A DNA stretch of 64,000 nt. Source: Clavelina lepadiformis. Taxonomy: Eukaryota > Chordata > Ascidiacea > Aplousobranchia > Clavelinidae. Location of the stretch: assembly GCF_947623445.1 (NCBI RefSeq), contig NC_135240.1:26598001-26662000 (forward strand), written 5' to 3'. Shown here in pieces: positions 25,701-40,700 of this stretch. The position numbers and the translations under genes were made by a program. Positions within the stretch are counted from its first letter, which is position 1, and the number at the start of each line of letters is the position of its first letter. The notes under the pieces were generated by a model that was not told the DNA's origin, did not search any database, and saw only the letters and a program-made list of their open reading frames with translations.

Positions 25701-28700
25701 GCTCTATATATAACACGTGAAAGCATTGTAAACAGCGGTAACAGGATATGACGTCACGCAGAACGTTACATGAGTAATAGTTCATAGTGAAAGGGCTGGT
25801 ACCTTCCCTGCCGTGTTAACTATTTCCGCTTTATATGGGCCAACCTCGCTTAAATCATAAACGTCACTCGATGGATGTTGCGCGTTTACATTTATCCGCG
25901 CGTTGGCGCAGTGCGTCCATGTAATTGTAACACTAGGACCGAGACTTCAAATCAGCCGACTGGGTTGAAATCGTACGAAGTGACTTTTTCGGCTCGTTTG
26001 CCAGATCATTGCAAAGTGATTCAGTCATTTTGTCAGTAACATTTTATAAAATGTATTTTTACTAAAATTATGCGTTTACTGTAATTTTTCAATTTTATTG
26101 TAACCCTTGGCGGCTTGTCACACCGAAAATGATGTAAATAAAATCATCACCGGAATAAGTTGAAACTTGTCTGAATAATTCCACCAAAGCAGTTTTCGTG
26201 TTTTTTTTCTTAATTCAACACGGTCTTGATTTAATTTCGTTTTAGTCGTATTTTCTATTTTCCGTGTTGACATTATTCTTTTAATGAAATTGATATGGTC
26301 GTCCATTGCCATAACCACGAACGAGATGTGAATAAAACGTGATATTTCAACAAAGCTGTTTACACTCAGGAGCGTCAGTGAAAATTTCTTCGCCGTAAAA
26401 GGAGCTGCGTTGATCTTGCCACGTCAGTCAAGTTTGGCGATTGGAAACCTCCAAGTTGTCAAACAATGTGGAGGTAAGGTTTGATTTTTCATTTTTATTT
26501 TCTTCTTGGCGTTATTATCGATGTATTTTTTGAAACGTGTTACCCTGCGTTCAAAACGTCATCTGCTTCTCTTTCATTCAATTTCAATCAATTTTGGATT
26601 TTATGGGATTTTTGTGCCAACAATTGTTTTAGAATTTTAGATAAAATATTCTTCTAGAATTGACTAGCGGTGGCTCACCTCGCGGTTATATCCACGCACT
26701 AAAATGCACCCGTCTATCGACATTCAGTGCGGTGTCTTAACAGCATGAACCCTGCATGTAAAGTACTGCTGAGATTTGTGCCCCTAATCTTTATACTATA
26801 ATATGCAAGCAATCTTCGTGTGGTATAACATTCACAACCAACGCTTTAGACGCCCTTGTATGTTCACCTTCATCGACGCGTTGTTGGGATAATTAAGCGA
26901 TACATTTTGAAAACATGCCAAGGCATATCACTACTTGGAAGTGATGATTTAACATCAACTCATGCTGATCTCCTGGGAACTTATCAGCAATTTCTTGGAA
27001 ACTGCAAGAAATTTTCAGTTACGGCCTTTGTTTGCTGCCTGATTTTTTCTACTAAAATACTTGGGAACGTATTTTTCGAATAATTCAAACATGTCAAAAT
27101 AATTGATGAACTCAAGCTTACCGCGTTAATTTTAAGCAGGAAAGCAAACCCCAGTGACACCCATACCTGTTGATAAGATATCGCAGATCCAATCAGATAA
27201 TGCATGGGTGTGTCCTAATATACATTGGTGCTATCTTGGTTAGGAAAGAGATTAGAAAGATAGTATTGTTTGTATGACCTATTTTCTTCCTTGAAAATAG
27301 AATATTCTATTTGCTGTCACGCCGATTGTGACATCAATATGTGACTATTGTGACGTTATCTCCAAAATAAGAACTTTGAAAGCGTATACATCAATATGGG
27401 AAATGATTCCCAGTTCTACTATGGCTTTAAATCACAATGCGAGTGTTAGCCATGGGCTGTCTTTTCACTGATATTCTGTGACAGATGTTTTGTTGTTTGC
27501 CAGGTTTTTAAGCCTGTGAGCGTCGATATTTCTGTAGAAAGGCTTCAGAACTACTCGGCTCAGTGGCGCTTATTAAGCGATTTGTTGATGTCAACATCAA
27601 CATAATGTTGTACCCGGCCTTGGTCTAACCCTATATTAGATGTACGTGCCGTAGTTGGTGAGCGGATTAGTCGATCACTTACCAGACGAAGTAAGAAGCT
27701 CCCTTTAGTGTTCGGGGAATAAAACGTGGTTTTGCGCTGTTTTCAAGATTGTGTGCATAGCAGGAGATGAACCTTAAACCCCTGGGAATGTCTTGCTTCC
27801 CCGTGATTTAAATCTTATAAAATATTCATGTCAGGCTACAGCGCACTGACGATTCTAATGGCTGTCAGGTGGACTACGAATGACGATTCATGTACAAGCC
27901 GTCGGAAGCATCGACTTTGTGTTATTTTACTGGAAATATAATCCAGGGTATCTGTACACAGCTTGAATGTTTTGCGAATACGAAAGCTTTCACTGAATTT
28001 TCTAGAATTGTGTATTCCTTAGTTGCAATCGCAAAAGCTCCTTCATCTGTAAGCCGGTTCTGTCATTGTCGTTTTTGCCATAATTGTCTCTCAGATAAAT
28101 TTCCGGAAAATCGATTATTGAACATGCTTTGTGACAAATCAGTTTCTAAATACTCCACAGTGGGGTTCATAGACTTGAAACGTCCTAAAAAGGCAGAAAG
28201 AGTGGAAGTAGAGCTGTGTTCGTGTTGATCGCAAATTTAAGCCTCAGTTAAACGAGATTGCATGTAGTTGCTAGTTGTCAATGTTCCGTGCAAACTAAAT
28301 TGTCGTATCTTGATGGATCTTTTAGCGAGTACCGCTGGGAATTCGTGTCTTGACCTCTTGCACAACGACTCCACACCAACTCCAGTGGATGTCAGCAACC
28401 CCTCAGAGTTTGATAGATTTTTTATAGAGAACATTTATTCGTTAGTTTAGTGGCGTCGGTGCTTTTTCGTGTGATCGGTCTTCACTTTTGTCGGGTTTAG
28501 TTTGCGATCCTGCTTCCCAAAATTTGATGCTAATTTAATGTAACGCGAAAAAGCTTGATGCGATAACTACCGCATTTTCGTAGTGATTTCATTCTACTAT
28601 CCAACGGGTCGCGTTTATCTCAATGGAAGCATCTTTGTGTTATCTGATTACGGAAATGCGTAATGTTCATGACAGAAAGGTAAAAAATCGATGCTACACA

Positions 28701-31700
28701 CCAACAGCACAACAAATATGCGTGGGCAGTGTTCATCTATCATCCAGTATTTGCAACAGTTTTTATCGAACAAACGACAAGGGTAGAGCTTTGTTGCAGC
28801 TCTGACGTATTAAAAATGTGTAGAGTCAACGGAAGTCCTATTCAACTGTGACGCACTTCCGACATTTCAAGGGTGCTGCAGCTGGAATGACAGCATTGTA
28901 CTAAGAAGCGGTTACCGGTCAAATTAGGTTCATCCAAGTATTTCGTACAAATTCAATACTTTGCCAAACCAAAACTGTTTGGAAACGCTTATGGCGATAC
29001 TTTTGTCCCGATCAAACAAATTTAAAGTCATACCTACCGCAGTTGTCTTAACGAAGTATCGTGAAATACAAAGCAAATGAGTTCATTATGTTATTTAGTA
29101 AAACATTCTATGTTGTGCGCGTTTAATATTAAATCTGACTGATACACAGAGGTGTTTCACTCGATGTTCTGCGTGTGAGTGTGCTTTTATCTGCCGCCAA
29201 GTTTGATATCATTGTTTATTCCACCTGCTTCAAGCTTTGGTTAACTTTAGTCAGTTTCGCTGCACGAAATTGTTTTAAGAACAGCAGGAATCTAGCAAAG
29301 TTGCCTGTCGCCTGTCGTACTTGGGTTGATCAAACTATTTCCAATGTTTCCATAGGAATTCTTGCACTTAGAACTTATCCTTAAGCATTTTTCAGGTAGA
29401 TGCTTAAATCAGCCGTAAAATAAGTTTTTTGCTGTCGTTTTATCCCATCAAGCTTGCACGCTTTAAATTACTTGAAATTTATGTTCAGTGGTATGTTGCG
29501 TAATGTTGGTTAGTTTGTGCCGTGCAGTTATACTCAGGAGCACAGTTGGTCGGTACCCGGTGAACTTTAACCTCGTGTACTGCTGTGCAACAATCTTGTC
29601 AAAGAGAAATTGGCGGCTTTGTGCGGATATTCACAAAATTATATGTCCGTGTATGGACACTCGGATCTATTAGTGTGTCTCTGTTTCTTTTTATAACCTC
29701 GTTCGTCCATGAATTAGCTTCATAATATGTAGATAAGCGGGTGTCACGTGCCTTAGCGTTGCACTGGTTGACTTATGACAAGCTGCATGCTTTAAATAGC
29801 GTGTTGTTTGCATTGTATCGGCTCATGTCGCAAAGTTGCAGCAGTAGTTAGCACAAGCTGTGCTCACGATTAGTCATCGGCAATGTCAGGTGTTATTCAT
29901 AGTAATCAGTGAACTTACATGAACCCGTCAGTTGGTTATGACATCAGAGTTGTGGTTACGTATTTTGCGTCAAATTAAGCGGATGTAAAGACTTCCGATG
30001 GATTACCGAATTTTTTGTGAAATAAGTCAAATAGGGACTCATATAAACAACAATCACGCATTTCCATATTACAATGATATTCGTGCTGTGACCATGGCAA
30101 CGTGTTCCAAAAACCAGCAAACCAGCTGTTTTTTCCACCGTCCTTGATTACGGACAAACTTCCAACCCTGCCGAGTAGGAAGTCTCCAGCATGAGGCTTC
30201 AAAACAGAGTTTTAAAGAGGTTTTGCTGTTCGGTCGTTTTACACTTCCTTCATAATAAAAGCACGAGTTATGATGGTGCTTAGCGTCGCGACTTGCTGTG
30301 ATTGATGGGGTGTTGTCGCATTGTCTTTGTGCCAGTTGCCATGTCTACAGATTTAACCTATTTACCTCTTACACAAATTTCTAGCAAGTTATCAAGTGAA
30401 GTGTTTTAAGTCGTTAGTTTTGAAACGTCGGTAATCGTTCCAAACTGATTTTGGCAAAAAAAAATAGAAAAAGGGCACATTAAGTTTGGCACAGAGATGT
30501 TTCGCGACCACTTTGATCTTTACGTCAGAAACTGCAAGTTTTTGACCATTAGTCATCGAACACGGTGCAGGTTGACTTCAGGAAATACAAGTCACTTAGG
30601 ATCACCGTCAGTGCGCTTGCGTGAATATTGAGCAATTAATTAGCCGCCTTTTGCGTCGGCATCTAGCGCAATCGGCCTATTGGTCGACTAATGTTTCCTC
30701 CTTGTGTAAGACCTACTGTTATTTGCTGATTACGTCGTTGGTGAGCAAATGCTGGTATAGAGAATTGGTCACGGAAATTACTACCGGTATCGTCGGCTAC
30801 CGCATAAAACTGTTCTACTGTGTAGTAAGCAGTTATTCCAGCATTTTAGTACAAGCAGCTAGCTAATTTGAGTTGGGTTAAGCCGGCGAGACGACGAGCC
30901 TTTAACCTGCTTAAGCGACCCATGTTATTTAGCGATTGAAATTCCAAATAAGCATCAAGTTAAGTCCTTTGTCAGTGTCATTTGCCACAGCGCTGTGCAA
31001 CCAGTTGCGTAAATTCGGGTCTGACCTTTTTTGATCTAATGCCCAGTGTCCCTGGGTTAACCTATTTGGACTTATTTGCCGTTTACGAAAACTGCTTGCT
31101 TCGTTCTCATGTATAAGGTAATTGCGTTTCACAGTTAAGTTTAATTAAACCTATAACATGTATTTAATTATTCATCTCGGTTCGAATGAGTGCAGGACCT
31201 CTGCTTGATTTTAACCGGTTAAACTTGTTATTTCAGTTTAACAAACGAACAGTTAAGAGCACTCCTGTTTAAAACAACAGTTAAGTACTTAGAGCAGAGA
31301 CTAGAGAAACATTGCTGTTGTCACTCTCTCCAATGATTAAGACGTGTACTTGGCAATAAACAGGACAATGTGTACATTATATATGTGTGCTGAAAATGTG
31401 TTAGCCTGATAGTTTGACAAATTACGTAGCGACTATCTATACGGTTTCCACTTCCGTTAGTTTGCTTTTGCGTCTGAACCGTTTTATTGCTGCAGAAAAA
31501 AAGATTAATCTCTCACATGATTGGCTCAGCAGCCTGCACTGTAGCTCAAGTACAGACGGCTATTGTAACGTAACAAACGCGTCGCTTTCGTCGAAGAAGT
31601 GAAGTGAAATGACACTTGACGTCTGTAGCGCGTGGTTATCGATGTTTGGAAAACTACAGCGAGTTTATTTGCTTTTCAAACAATGGTGAACAAAGAAAGG

Positions 31701-34700
31701 CACTTGAGCGTTCGAGTGCTTTAAAGCGGGAGATATTGTCCATTGCGGTATCAGATTAGACGTCCTAATTTCCGGTACCAAATTTTGACTTGGATTATGT
31801 AAATCATTTGGCACAACTAAATCGTTGTTGAAATTTTGTTGTACTTTAACAGTTTTGTGTATATTACCGGTTTCCCGTCTGTCGGTCTGCCAGAATTGTT
31901 ACTGTTGTCTAATATACTATACAATGCACGCTGGCAGATATTGTCGAAATCATCATTCATTCGCACTACAAATTTGGCTCGTTAATTCCTCGGTAACTAT
32001 TTTCAAATTACCTCTTATAGTGCGAGTTAATCTCAGGAATGTTAAGCGCTTCACTTACGAAAAGCTCAGAAAAAATGCATCAGCAATGCACTGCGTTCGA
32101 CCGTGTCAATTTGCTTTGTGAGGTCAGTGAACATAACAATGGACTATCTCCCTGCCAGCTTTGGCATGTGTCCTTCGCTCAAGTGTCAACTTTTTGAAGT
32201 TTTCAGACGGGGGTGGAGGGTTAGATACGGAAATAGCGCACTTCAAGCCACTTGCAAAACCGCAAAAGTTGGCGGCTACTTTAGCCAAGCTAGACAAGGT
32301 CGGGCTTGTCCTGCCGCATTGCGGAAAATTTTTGGAGAGCTTTCACGAGTTAGTTGTTGTCAAATGTAGCGGCCAGGAAAGTTACTTTCTGTGGCTTGGC
32401 GTATGGTTAAGGCTGTCTGATATCAGTGCAAACAAAGTGTTAATTATATTAAGTTGTGACTTGTAATTGTTGTTTAAGATGTATCATTATCTGCGCAAAT
32501 TCTATTCAAAAAGTCCAGGACAGCGGCGCAATTTGACATTAACAATTACGTCAGCGTTGGTCTCCCCGAGCGTATTTGATACTGTGCTACAGATCATGTA
32601 ATATATTTCATTCTTTCGCCAAAGGCAATACCGGTTAGTCAGACTTGTGCTGGACTTGCTTCACTTTACAGAGAGGTCAATGCTTTCAGGTTCAAGGTAC
32701 ATGATTCGATGACACATTAGCTTGCTATTTGTGTTCAAATCGAGTAATTTCGAGCAGTTGGTACTGACTGACATTAGATACAGAGTAAGCGAGTGACGAT
32801 ATTACCATCAGTTTGTTTTTAGGTTTTTTGGTATTTTGGATGAGGAAGGCAAAGCGATAAATAAGTTGCTTGACACAGTTTTCAGGAAATCAAAACTTTA
32901 GCACTGAGTTTGGAATACCAGTGTGAACATTAATACGACAAGCGAAGCCGCAATTGCTTACTCAGCTAAACTTAAGGTGACTGTCAACCACCCGCTGAGT
33001 CATTTGTTTTATTTTTGCGTTACATCTGTACTTGGTTACCAAAAGCTTAATGTGTCCGGTTAAGTGGATCATCTTTCACTGCCTGACCATACGTGCTTTA
33101 TGATGTAATAATCCTTCTCAGACAGCTGGGATAGGCGATAGGTAAATCAACAGGTATCAAAAACGCAGGTGCTTGCTTATGTTAATCATAATACGAGTCG
33201 TGTAAGATGTAGTGTAGTGAAATCAAGTACTGATCAACTGGAAATCCGGAGATTGATTGATTTTCACCGTGGAATCTGCAACTGTTGCAACTACAATAGA
33301 TAAATTAATGTTCCTTTGTGTGGCATCAGGAATTACATCATCGCTTGTTGTTTACGGAAAGGTTAGGCAACTTTTTATGGTCATCACGAAGAATAAGTTG
33401 TAGAACAATCATTGTAAGTATCCAATGGTCCATGTTGCGCTTCAAAATGTTAGGCCGCATTAGTGACAAGGTAGTTACCGTAAAAAAACCCAGTAAACTT
33501 GATAATTATGATAATAATTGTTGCCATATACAGCGACTGTATAACAAACACACACCACATGGTGTAATACTATAGACACGCGCCATATGGTGAAAACATG
33601 CGTCCACAAACACAGAGTATACAACCGACAGCCATCAATGTTTGCTGAGTGCAGTTTAGGGAGTTGTTGTAGCGGCCTCATTGTTTTATCACAACGTTTA
33701 AAAAGGTGATTTCAGCAAATCGGCTCCCAGCCGCCATTTGTTTGGAAATGAAATTACTCGCCTCAGGCTGTCAGTTGTTGCCATTTTTAAATGAGATTTT
33801 TTGTTCTTCGGTCGGTGAAATTTTAAACCTTTAATAACACTCTTCACAGATAGAGACCAGTGTGAGGAGGTGACAGCGGAAGTAGGTACCGTGGTAAATG
33901 TTAGCGAGGTGTGCACGAAAAAGAACTCACCGCGCATAACTCACAGTTCTCTGTTTAAAAGATCTGGTCGTGTTTATTGGAATTTGTGGTAATTTTAACA
34001 CATGTTTGACTTATCAACAGCATTGACCAACATTGTATATCCATTTGCTATTAGATATAGACTAGGCAAAGAGACGTAAGCTGTGCATACCGTATGTTGC
34101 ATTGAAGATTCTGCTGAAAGGTACCGTTTCTACTGAGACCGTCATGTGTTCTTGTGCCGTTGCCTTTCCCAGCTTTTCTCCAGCACAGCAGTACATACAT
34201 CAACAGGTTTTAAGAAAACGGTACCGTACCGGTTCCACCGACAACCTTCTGCATGAAACGAACTTGCCCCTCCGTGTCGTGGCTTCGGCCCCTCCCTCTC
34301 TTGGCGTTTTACCGACGCCTACATCATTGTCCATTGCGTCATCGTGGACGTCACGCATTCATCATTATGACGTAGCCGTGAAGACACTATTGACAAAGCA
34401 CGAATGCCAGTTCAAGCTATCGCAAGGTAATGGAATAACTCGGTTAGACGAACTCAATTTTTTGGTCGCTTGTCAGCTATAAGTGACAGTTTCGCTGGAA
34501 GTTATACAAATTAACTTGCTGGTTGTTACTTGTTCAACTTCTCTGTCTGGCTTAAATTTGTGGCTTTGCGACGCCGTAAACGTCATCATACCAAGAAATT
34601 TTGTAGTATCGGGGTGGGTTCGTGATGCAATTACCGCTTAACCAGTAAAATTTTGTCACACGCACTCTTATTGTGACGCCACAAAGGTAAACGTCTGACG

Positions 34701-37700
34701 TAAAATCGCGAATATCCGATCGTCGGTCAACAAAGTCACGTGACTAGTTAATTTACTCATATAGGCAATGGGCCATTGTGACGTTACGAAACGAGTTCAT
34801 ACGCCCGGCTCAAAATTTGTTGTTGTTTTGAGCTTATTTTCGAAATTGCTGACACGAAATATCACGTGATATGCAGTAGGTTTCGTCAAAAAGGTCAGAC
34901 GTACTCACGTGATCTTGTCATATGGTTGATTTCAACGATTAAGTTTCATTATTTTGGGGGGTTTTCGTGTTAAAATATTGCGTCACTGTTTAACGAAATT
35001 AAGCAACTATTTATTAACAGATTTCGAAGAACTTTGGTTATTTAATCCTTTTTGAAGGGGTGGCGTAACGTGTTTCTGTGTGACATGCTATGACGAATAG
35101 TATGAAGGATTATTTTGTTTTCGAAACCTCGTAAATATTTTGTGATCGATTTACGTCGCCGTGTACGCCCATTACGTCCAGCTTATATCGTACGGTCACT
35201 TCAGTGCTTGGTTGCTAGGCAACGCGTGCTGTCCACCCATCATACGAAATACGGGCCGAGTCGATTCCTCTTCAAGCTCGATAAATATTTGATTTCTTTT
35301 GTTACACGACATGCATTCTTTGTTATGTCACAATGCTGTTTATGATGATCTTCGCAGCGAGCGTTAATCGTGGGCGTGAGGAGATTGCAGTGTTCGCTAT
35401 CATTTGTTGGAGCGCCTAAGGCATCACACTTTATCTGCATTTGGGAGATTTTTGATAAGAATTACCCTTTTGTGCGCAACCCCTATGGATATTAAAAGTC
35501 CACATTCAAGATCTTTTGCGTCTGTTTACAGTGTGATCTTATAAAGCCGTCAAGTATGCTATCCGACGCTCTTAGCTTGGCCACTGCGTTTGAAGAAGAC
35601 ATTTTTGAGATGGATAAGACAAATTTACGAGCAGTTTTAGCAAATACTTGGAATTTGATAAATGAAAATTTTAATCTGCTGCTGTGCTTGATTAAGTGAC
35701 GTATTGAAACACAGTTGGAAATATTTATGGGCTTTTAAAAATCTGACTCGTATCTTTCTTGTTGTCTGAGCGACTTTTACTCTTCAATCAGTTTTCTTCA
35801 TTGCAACGGGATTTATGTTGCGAAGTATTTGAAGTACCGAAATTAGCGTAGTGATGTTTACCATAACTGATTTAAGGTTACAAGTATAACATTCCAGCGG
35901 ATGGATTGACATCACGGTTCAACATGTCAAAGTTTTTCCTTGCTCGTGACATATAGTGCAAATTCTCATTTTTGCGGTACAAATGGTTGCACGAATTTGC
36001 TTCATGTCTTTGCCTTGAAAAGCTTTTGCGTAATTTTATTATGATGAATGTTTCGTATCGTGCTTCCAAGTTATTCTTTTTTTATACGAATAATTTAATC
36101 TATGTTTAAGACTCATTCTTAACTTATCCAATCAGTTGACCACTAAACTTGGCATGCATTACAACAGGCGAATTGCAAGCTCATCTCCACGCCATATTTC
36201 ACCACTTAAGGCCGCAAGACAGCATAAAATTAGTAAGTTATTTTATTTTGAATCTAATTACTGCAGATTAACAATCACATTATGTATAAATATTTCGCTA
36301 ACGTGGTAGTTTATAGAACACCCTCATTTTCGCCAAACCTCTCCGTCTCCTATTTTGTACACGGATTATGACTTCCATAAAGGCGATATTCGGCGAATCT
36401 ATTCGGGTTCGGGTTCGGTCCATCCCTAGTTATGACCTTTCCTTAAACTCTGCGCAGGCCGTGCGGCTGGAGAGTTGGGATGAAGACCACCGTCGCTTCT
36501 TAGTGATCATTAGCACTCAAGGACGACAGGACACGGAGGAGAGCATCATAGTCGGATGCGACTTCACCAGCAAGGAAAGCAAATCTTGCACCATCGGTCT
36601 CGTGCTCCCCATTTGGCGCAGCACTAGCATTAAGCTGGATGGCGACGGGTTAGTTATCATCAATGGTGTGCGACGGTGACCCCGTGTCGGACATGTTTGG
36701 GTTCTTCTGTGACTTATGATCGTTTCGAAAGTAAATAAATGGTTTTCGGTGAAACTTCTAGTTCACAAACGTTATTTTTTATCCAGGGGATTTAAAATAA
36801 AATGTGACCAAAACATCCACACCTTCAAGCCCATATCTGTCCAGGCGATGTGGTAAGTCTCATAAATAACAACCCAGCGCACGTTACACCTGCTCTGGCT
36901 TGTTCCGTCTATTTTGACCTGATCACTTTAAAATGACATCATCAGGTCGGCCTTGCAGTCCCTCCATCGATGTCTTGACGTAGCGCAACGTCACAATTAC
37001 TACGAGGGCAGCCTCTTCTTAACCTGGATCGGTTACTACACGAGCAAGCTCGATTCCACACGCTCCTACATCCAGGAGTGGAATTACCGCGAAGATCTTT
37101 TCAACACCGGAAACTTCCAGGAAAAAACGTGAGTTTTTCTTCTTGTTTCATTATGACGCCAGAAGAGTCTTTAAATCATGAGATCGTTTCGTCACAAAGG
37201 GATCCGGGAAGAGCCCCGGTGGAGGCGTTGATCCGCGCCAAGCTGAAGGAGGTGATGATGGAGATGAACTTGGACGATTGCACATCCAGAGACATTAGGA
37301 ACGCAATAGAGAGAGAGGCGAGTGATCTATCCTGTACTCTGTGACAAGATCAATGTCTGGTATATCGTATCTTAGCATCAGAATTTGTTTTATATTGCGT
37401 GGTTTCTTGGGTACATTTTGTAAAACACTGTTTGTTCTATTGCAATGCGTTAAAATAAGAAGACCTTATTTGCTTAGGGAACTGAGTTGTTACGAATATG
37501 CTGACTCATGTCATAAACCCGAAACTTAATTAAAAGTAGTTCACAGATGTAACTGACTTTGGAGATTTTAGTTATTGTAAACAATAATTTGCAAACAATT
37601 AAATTATTTTTTAGATTGACATGGATCTGCGTGGTTACAAGGCTTATATTGACACGGAAATGCTCACTGTGCTTGGTCAAATGGATTGCGCGTCGAAGAT

Positions 37701-40700
37701 ATCCGATTATCTTTATCTAGGCTCGGAGTGGAACGCTTGCAATTTGGAGGAGCTGGAGGAATTCGGGTAAGACAATAGAACTTATTTATGACCCAACAAC
37801 GCGAATCTCTTGACACCTCATAACTTTTGTAAAAACACTTATACTTCATCCTGATTTGGCGATTTTGTGAATTTTTACGACGGGAAACTTGATGATGTTA
37901 AGTGTTATGCGTGCATCGTTGTTTTCGTTTCCATTGCTATCGCCACGTTTGCCGCTTCCTTCAATGATTTCTATTCCTATGCATGCGCAGTATCACTCAC
38001 ATCTTGAACGTGACCCTCGAGATCGAAAATTTCTTTCCGCGGCAATTCGATTACAAGTCGATCCGCCTAAGGGACGTAGAAACTTCCGATCTCTTGTCGC
38101 ATTGGAACGCAACATGGCGCTACATTTCCGAGGCAAGAAAGAAAGGCGGCAGAGTTCTCGTCCATTGCAAGATGGGAATAAGCCGCTCTGCCGCCACCGT
38201 GTGTGCGTTTCTAATGAAGGAAAATTCGTGGAACCACGAAAGGGCTTTGGAATACGTTGAATCCTGTAGATCCATTGTTAATCCTAATTCAGGATTTCGT
38301 AAACAATTGGTCGAATATGAAGGGATTTTGATTGCCAGGTCGGTTCAACTTACGAGTTGCTTTTTACGAGGTTGTTGGCTGCTGGATATTTAATGCATAA
38401 CTGCACAGCTGACTACGCATCTCGAATTGATTGAAATGTTGTCGAAATAAGTTACCATTGTGTCTTCACATCTGAGTTGTTTATAAATTCAAAATCTTTA
38501 CTGCTATTTGTTCGTCGCTTGAACGTGGGTCGGCGCCGTTGTACAGATAATAACTTTTCCTCATCCTTCTTTTCAGTGCTCATAGACACAATAGGCTCTT
38601 CCGAACTCGCTCCGAGAGCAGTCTGTCGGACCCCAGCATCACAGAGTCCGATCACCATCCGATCGTCATGTCCCCGAGGGCTCCTCCACTCCTACTCTTA
38701 CCAGATGAAAATGACAACGAGGTTGCCAAGGTTACCACCGACTTTGATCTCAACCGACATCTCCTAGACATCACGTCATTGGCGGTGCCAAAGGTAACAG
38801 TTTGAATTTTTCATCCTTGTTTTGAGTTAACTTTTTCTTTCCAGTGACTGGAGGGTGTGAAGCGGTCTTGACAACATTTTATTTAAACTTTTTGGTTCCT
38901 GTCATGTGATGTATCTTTGGCAATTGTCGTGTTGTTTAAATGTTGTGGCGGTTTCAAATTTTATTTTAAGCATGACGTGCGACGTAATTCCATCAACTTT
39001 ATAAGATGTCGTTGTTTGCATCGTAGGTTTCAAGGCCAAAGTCCTGGTCACCGGACGAGGGTCGAACTTGTTACAACTCGAACAACTTCATTAACGCGCC
39101 TCTTCCTTTCTTGGAGCATACCCACACGCATGAAGGTTTCAGAAAAGGTAATGAACTAATGATGCTTTAATTCACTATGGCAAAACTGACGACATCTATC
39201 CGCTAATCTGCCCGGTGTTCTTGTTGCAGGTCGACGGACTTTGAACGCATCTGAACCCGGCGAAATTCTGTTGTCAATCATAGCCGACCCCGATTTAAGC
39301 GAAAAAGCCAGAGCGAAACGGAAAAACTTTACGGACAAACGCGCCCACATGCGGAGATATACTGCCAGTGCGAACCCCGCTGGGGACGCTGCTTACCACT
39401 TGGACGAGCTTGCGCACAGCGAGGACAGCGTATTCGTGCACGACGGGTAAGAAGCAGAGTAGCCGGCATTAGTGTGATGTACTTCCAGGCTTTGATATCA
39501 TCTTTGGTCTACATTTATTCTTATTTTGTAATAGGAATCGAATGAGTTTGATTGAGACGTCCTTACATTGGAGGCGTTTTAAACCCACTGATTTTCTGAC
39601 GACTTAACTAGCCGTAAAATATTAACGAGTTTGTTTTTCACCTGCAGCACGGAACCTGGGAATCCCTCCGCTCTCCCTCGAGGAGCAAAACGTGTTTCTT
39701 CTCCTGCTGCCATCAGCTGCGAGCTCGTGAGTCGACCGGATTTGCTTCCGATCAGCTCTAATCCTCCTCATCCTTCCGTCCCGTCCCCAATGCAGAGTCC
39801 CTCATACAAGAATGCGATGAATGTGGACATTGGACTGCTTAAATCCAAGTTCTCTACGTCCAGTTGCGAGCTGATGGAAGGAATCACAAATCCCGAAGAC
39901 TCCTTCACTACAATTGATAAGGCTGCAGAATCGTCAGATCTTTCGATCAAAGCGTCAGTTCCTGTTCGTGAAATTGTCGCAGTTATCGAATCTCCAACGG
40001 AGGATCTCACCAAGGTCCATGATGGATCAGGAAGCAGTGAAGAAAGCGAATCATCCTTCGTGAAAGGACACCACAAGACCATGTCTCTTCCTCCGGCCAA
40101 CTTTGCCCCGGTACCAGTGACTCCTCCACGCAATGATAAAGATTTGCTCTCAAGGAGTCGATCTTACTCTGAAGCCCAAGCGAAAGCCTTGTCGGTGAAG
40201 AAGATTGTGACAGAGATTGAGAGTCGATACGGCTCCGATGCCACCTCTGAGGAAGCGAAGCCGGGTGACGTCACCATTCACAGGACGATGTCGATGCCGA
40301 ACACTCGTCGGAAGATCGGGTCACCCTGTGTCCCCACCTGTGTCTTTGTCCCGGTCCGTGAAGCTCTTTGCGAAGTTGATGACGTCATATCGGAGCAGCC
40401 TGAAGCCCAAGCCGAGTCTTGTTTTTTTATCGGAGACTCCCAGCCTGCCTTCTCCGCTCCAGATGTGGCTCCCTGTTGTGGCGTGACCAGCAATAACAAC
40501 AACAATAATAACAACGTAACCATGGAAACGATGGCGGCCGAACGGTCGTCGCCCGACACCAATGATGACGTCACAATGGTTTCAGAGAGCGCTGTGGGGA
40601 TGACGCGGATTAAGAAGGAGTCATCTTTTGAAGAGAGGTTGGAGACGATTGACGAGATGCAGATTCATAAACGGGCCCCGGCTCTGTCACAGGAAGAACT

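Noticed and set aside
25740..25765. TGACGTCA (CRE-like) sites here and at about ten other places
   Set aside because: An 8-bp palindrome recurring in exons, introns and spacers alike gives no evidence of regulation.
34102..34482. 126-codon open frame in the long slingshot intron
   Set aside because: I tested it as the missing slingshot N-terminal exon. The true exon is 26370-26473 (VKGAAL), so this frame is unsupported.
37129..37162. Possible 34-nt intron or frameshift in slingshot after exon 7
   Set aside because: The short acceptor gives the wrong phase. Using the AG at 37198-37199 (71-nt intron) restores the frame and the DEK_C-like segment.
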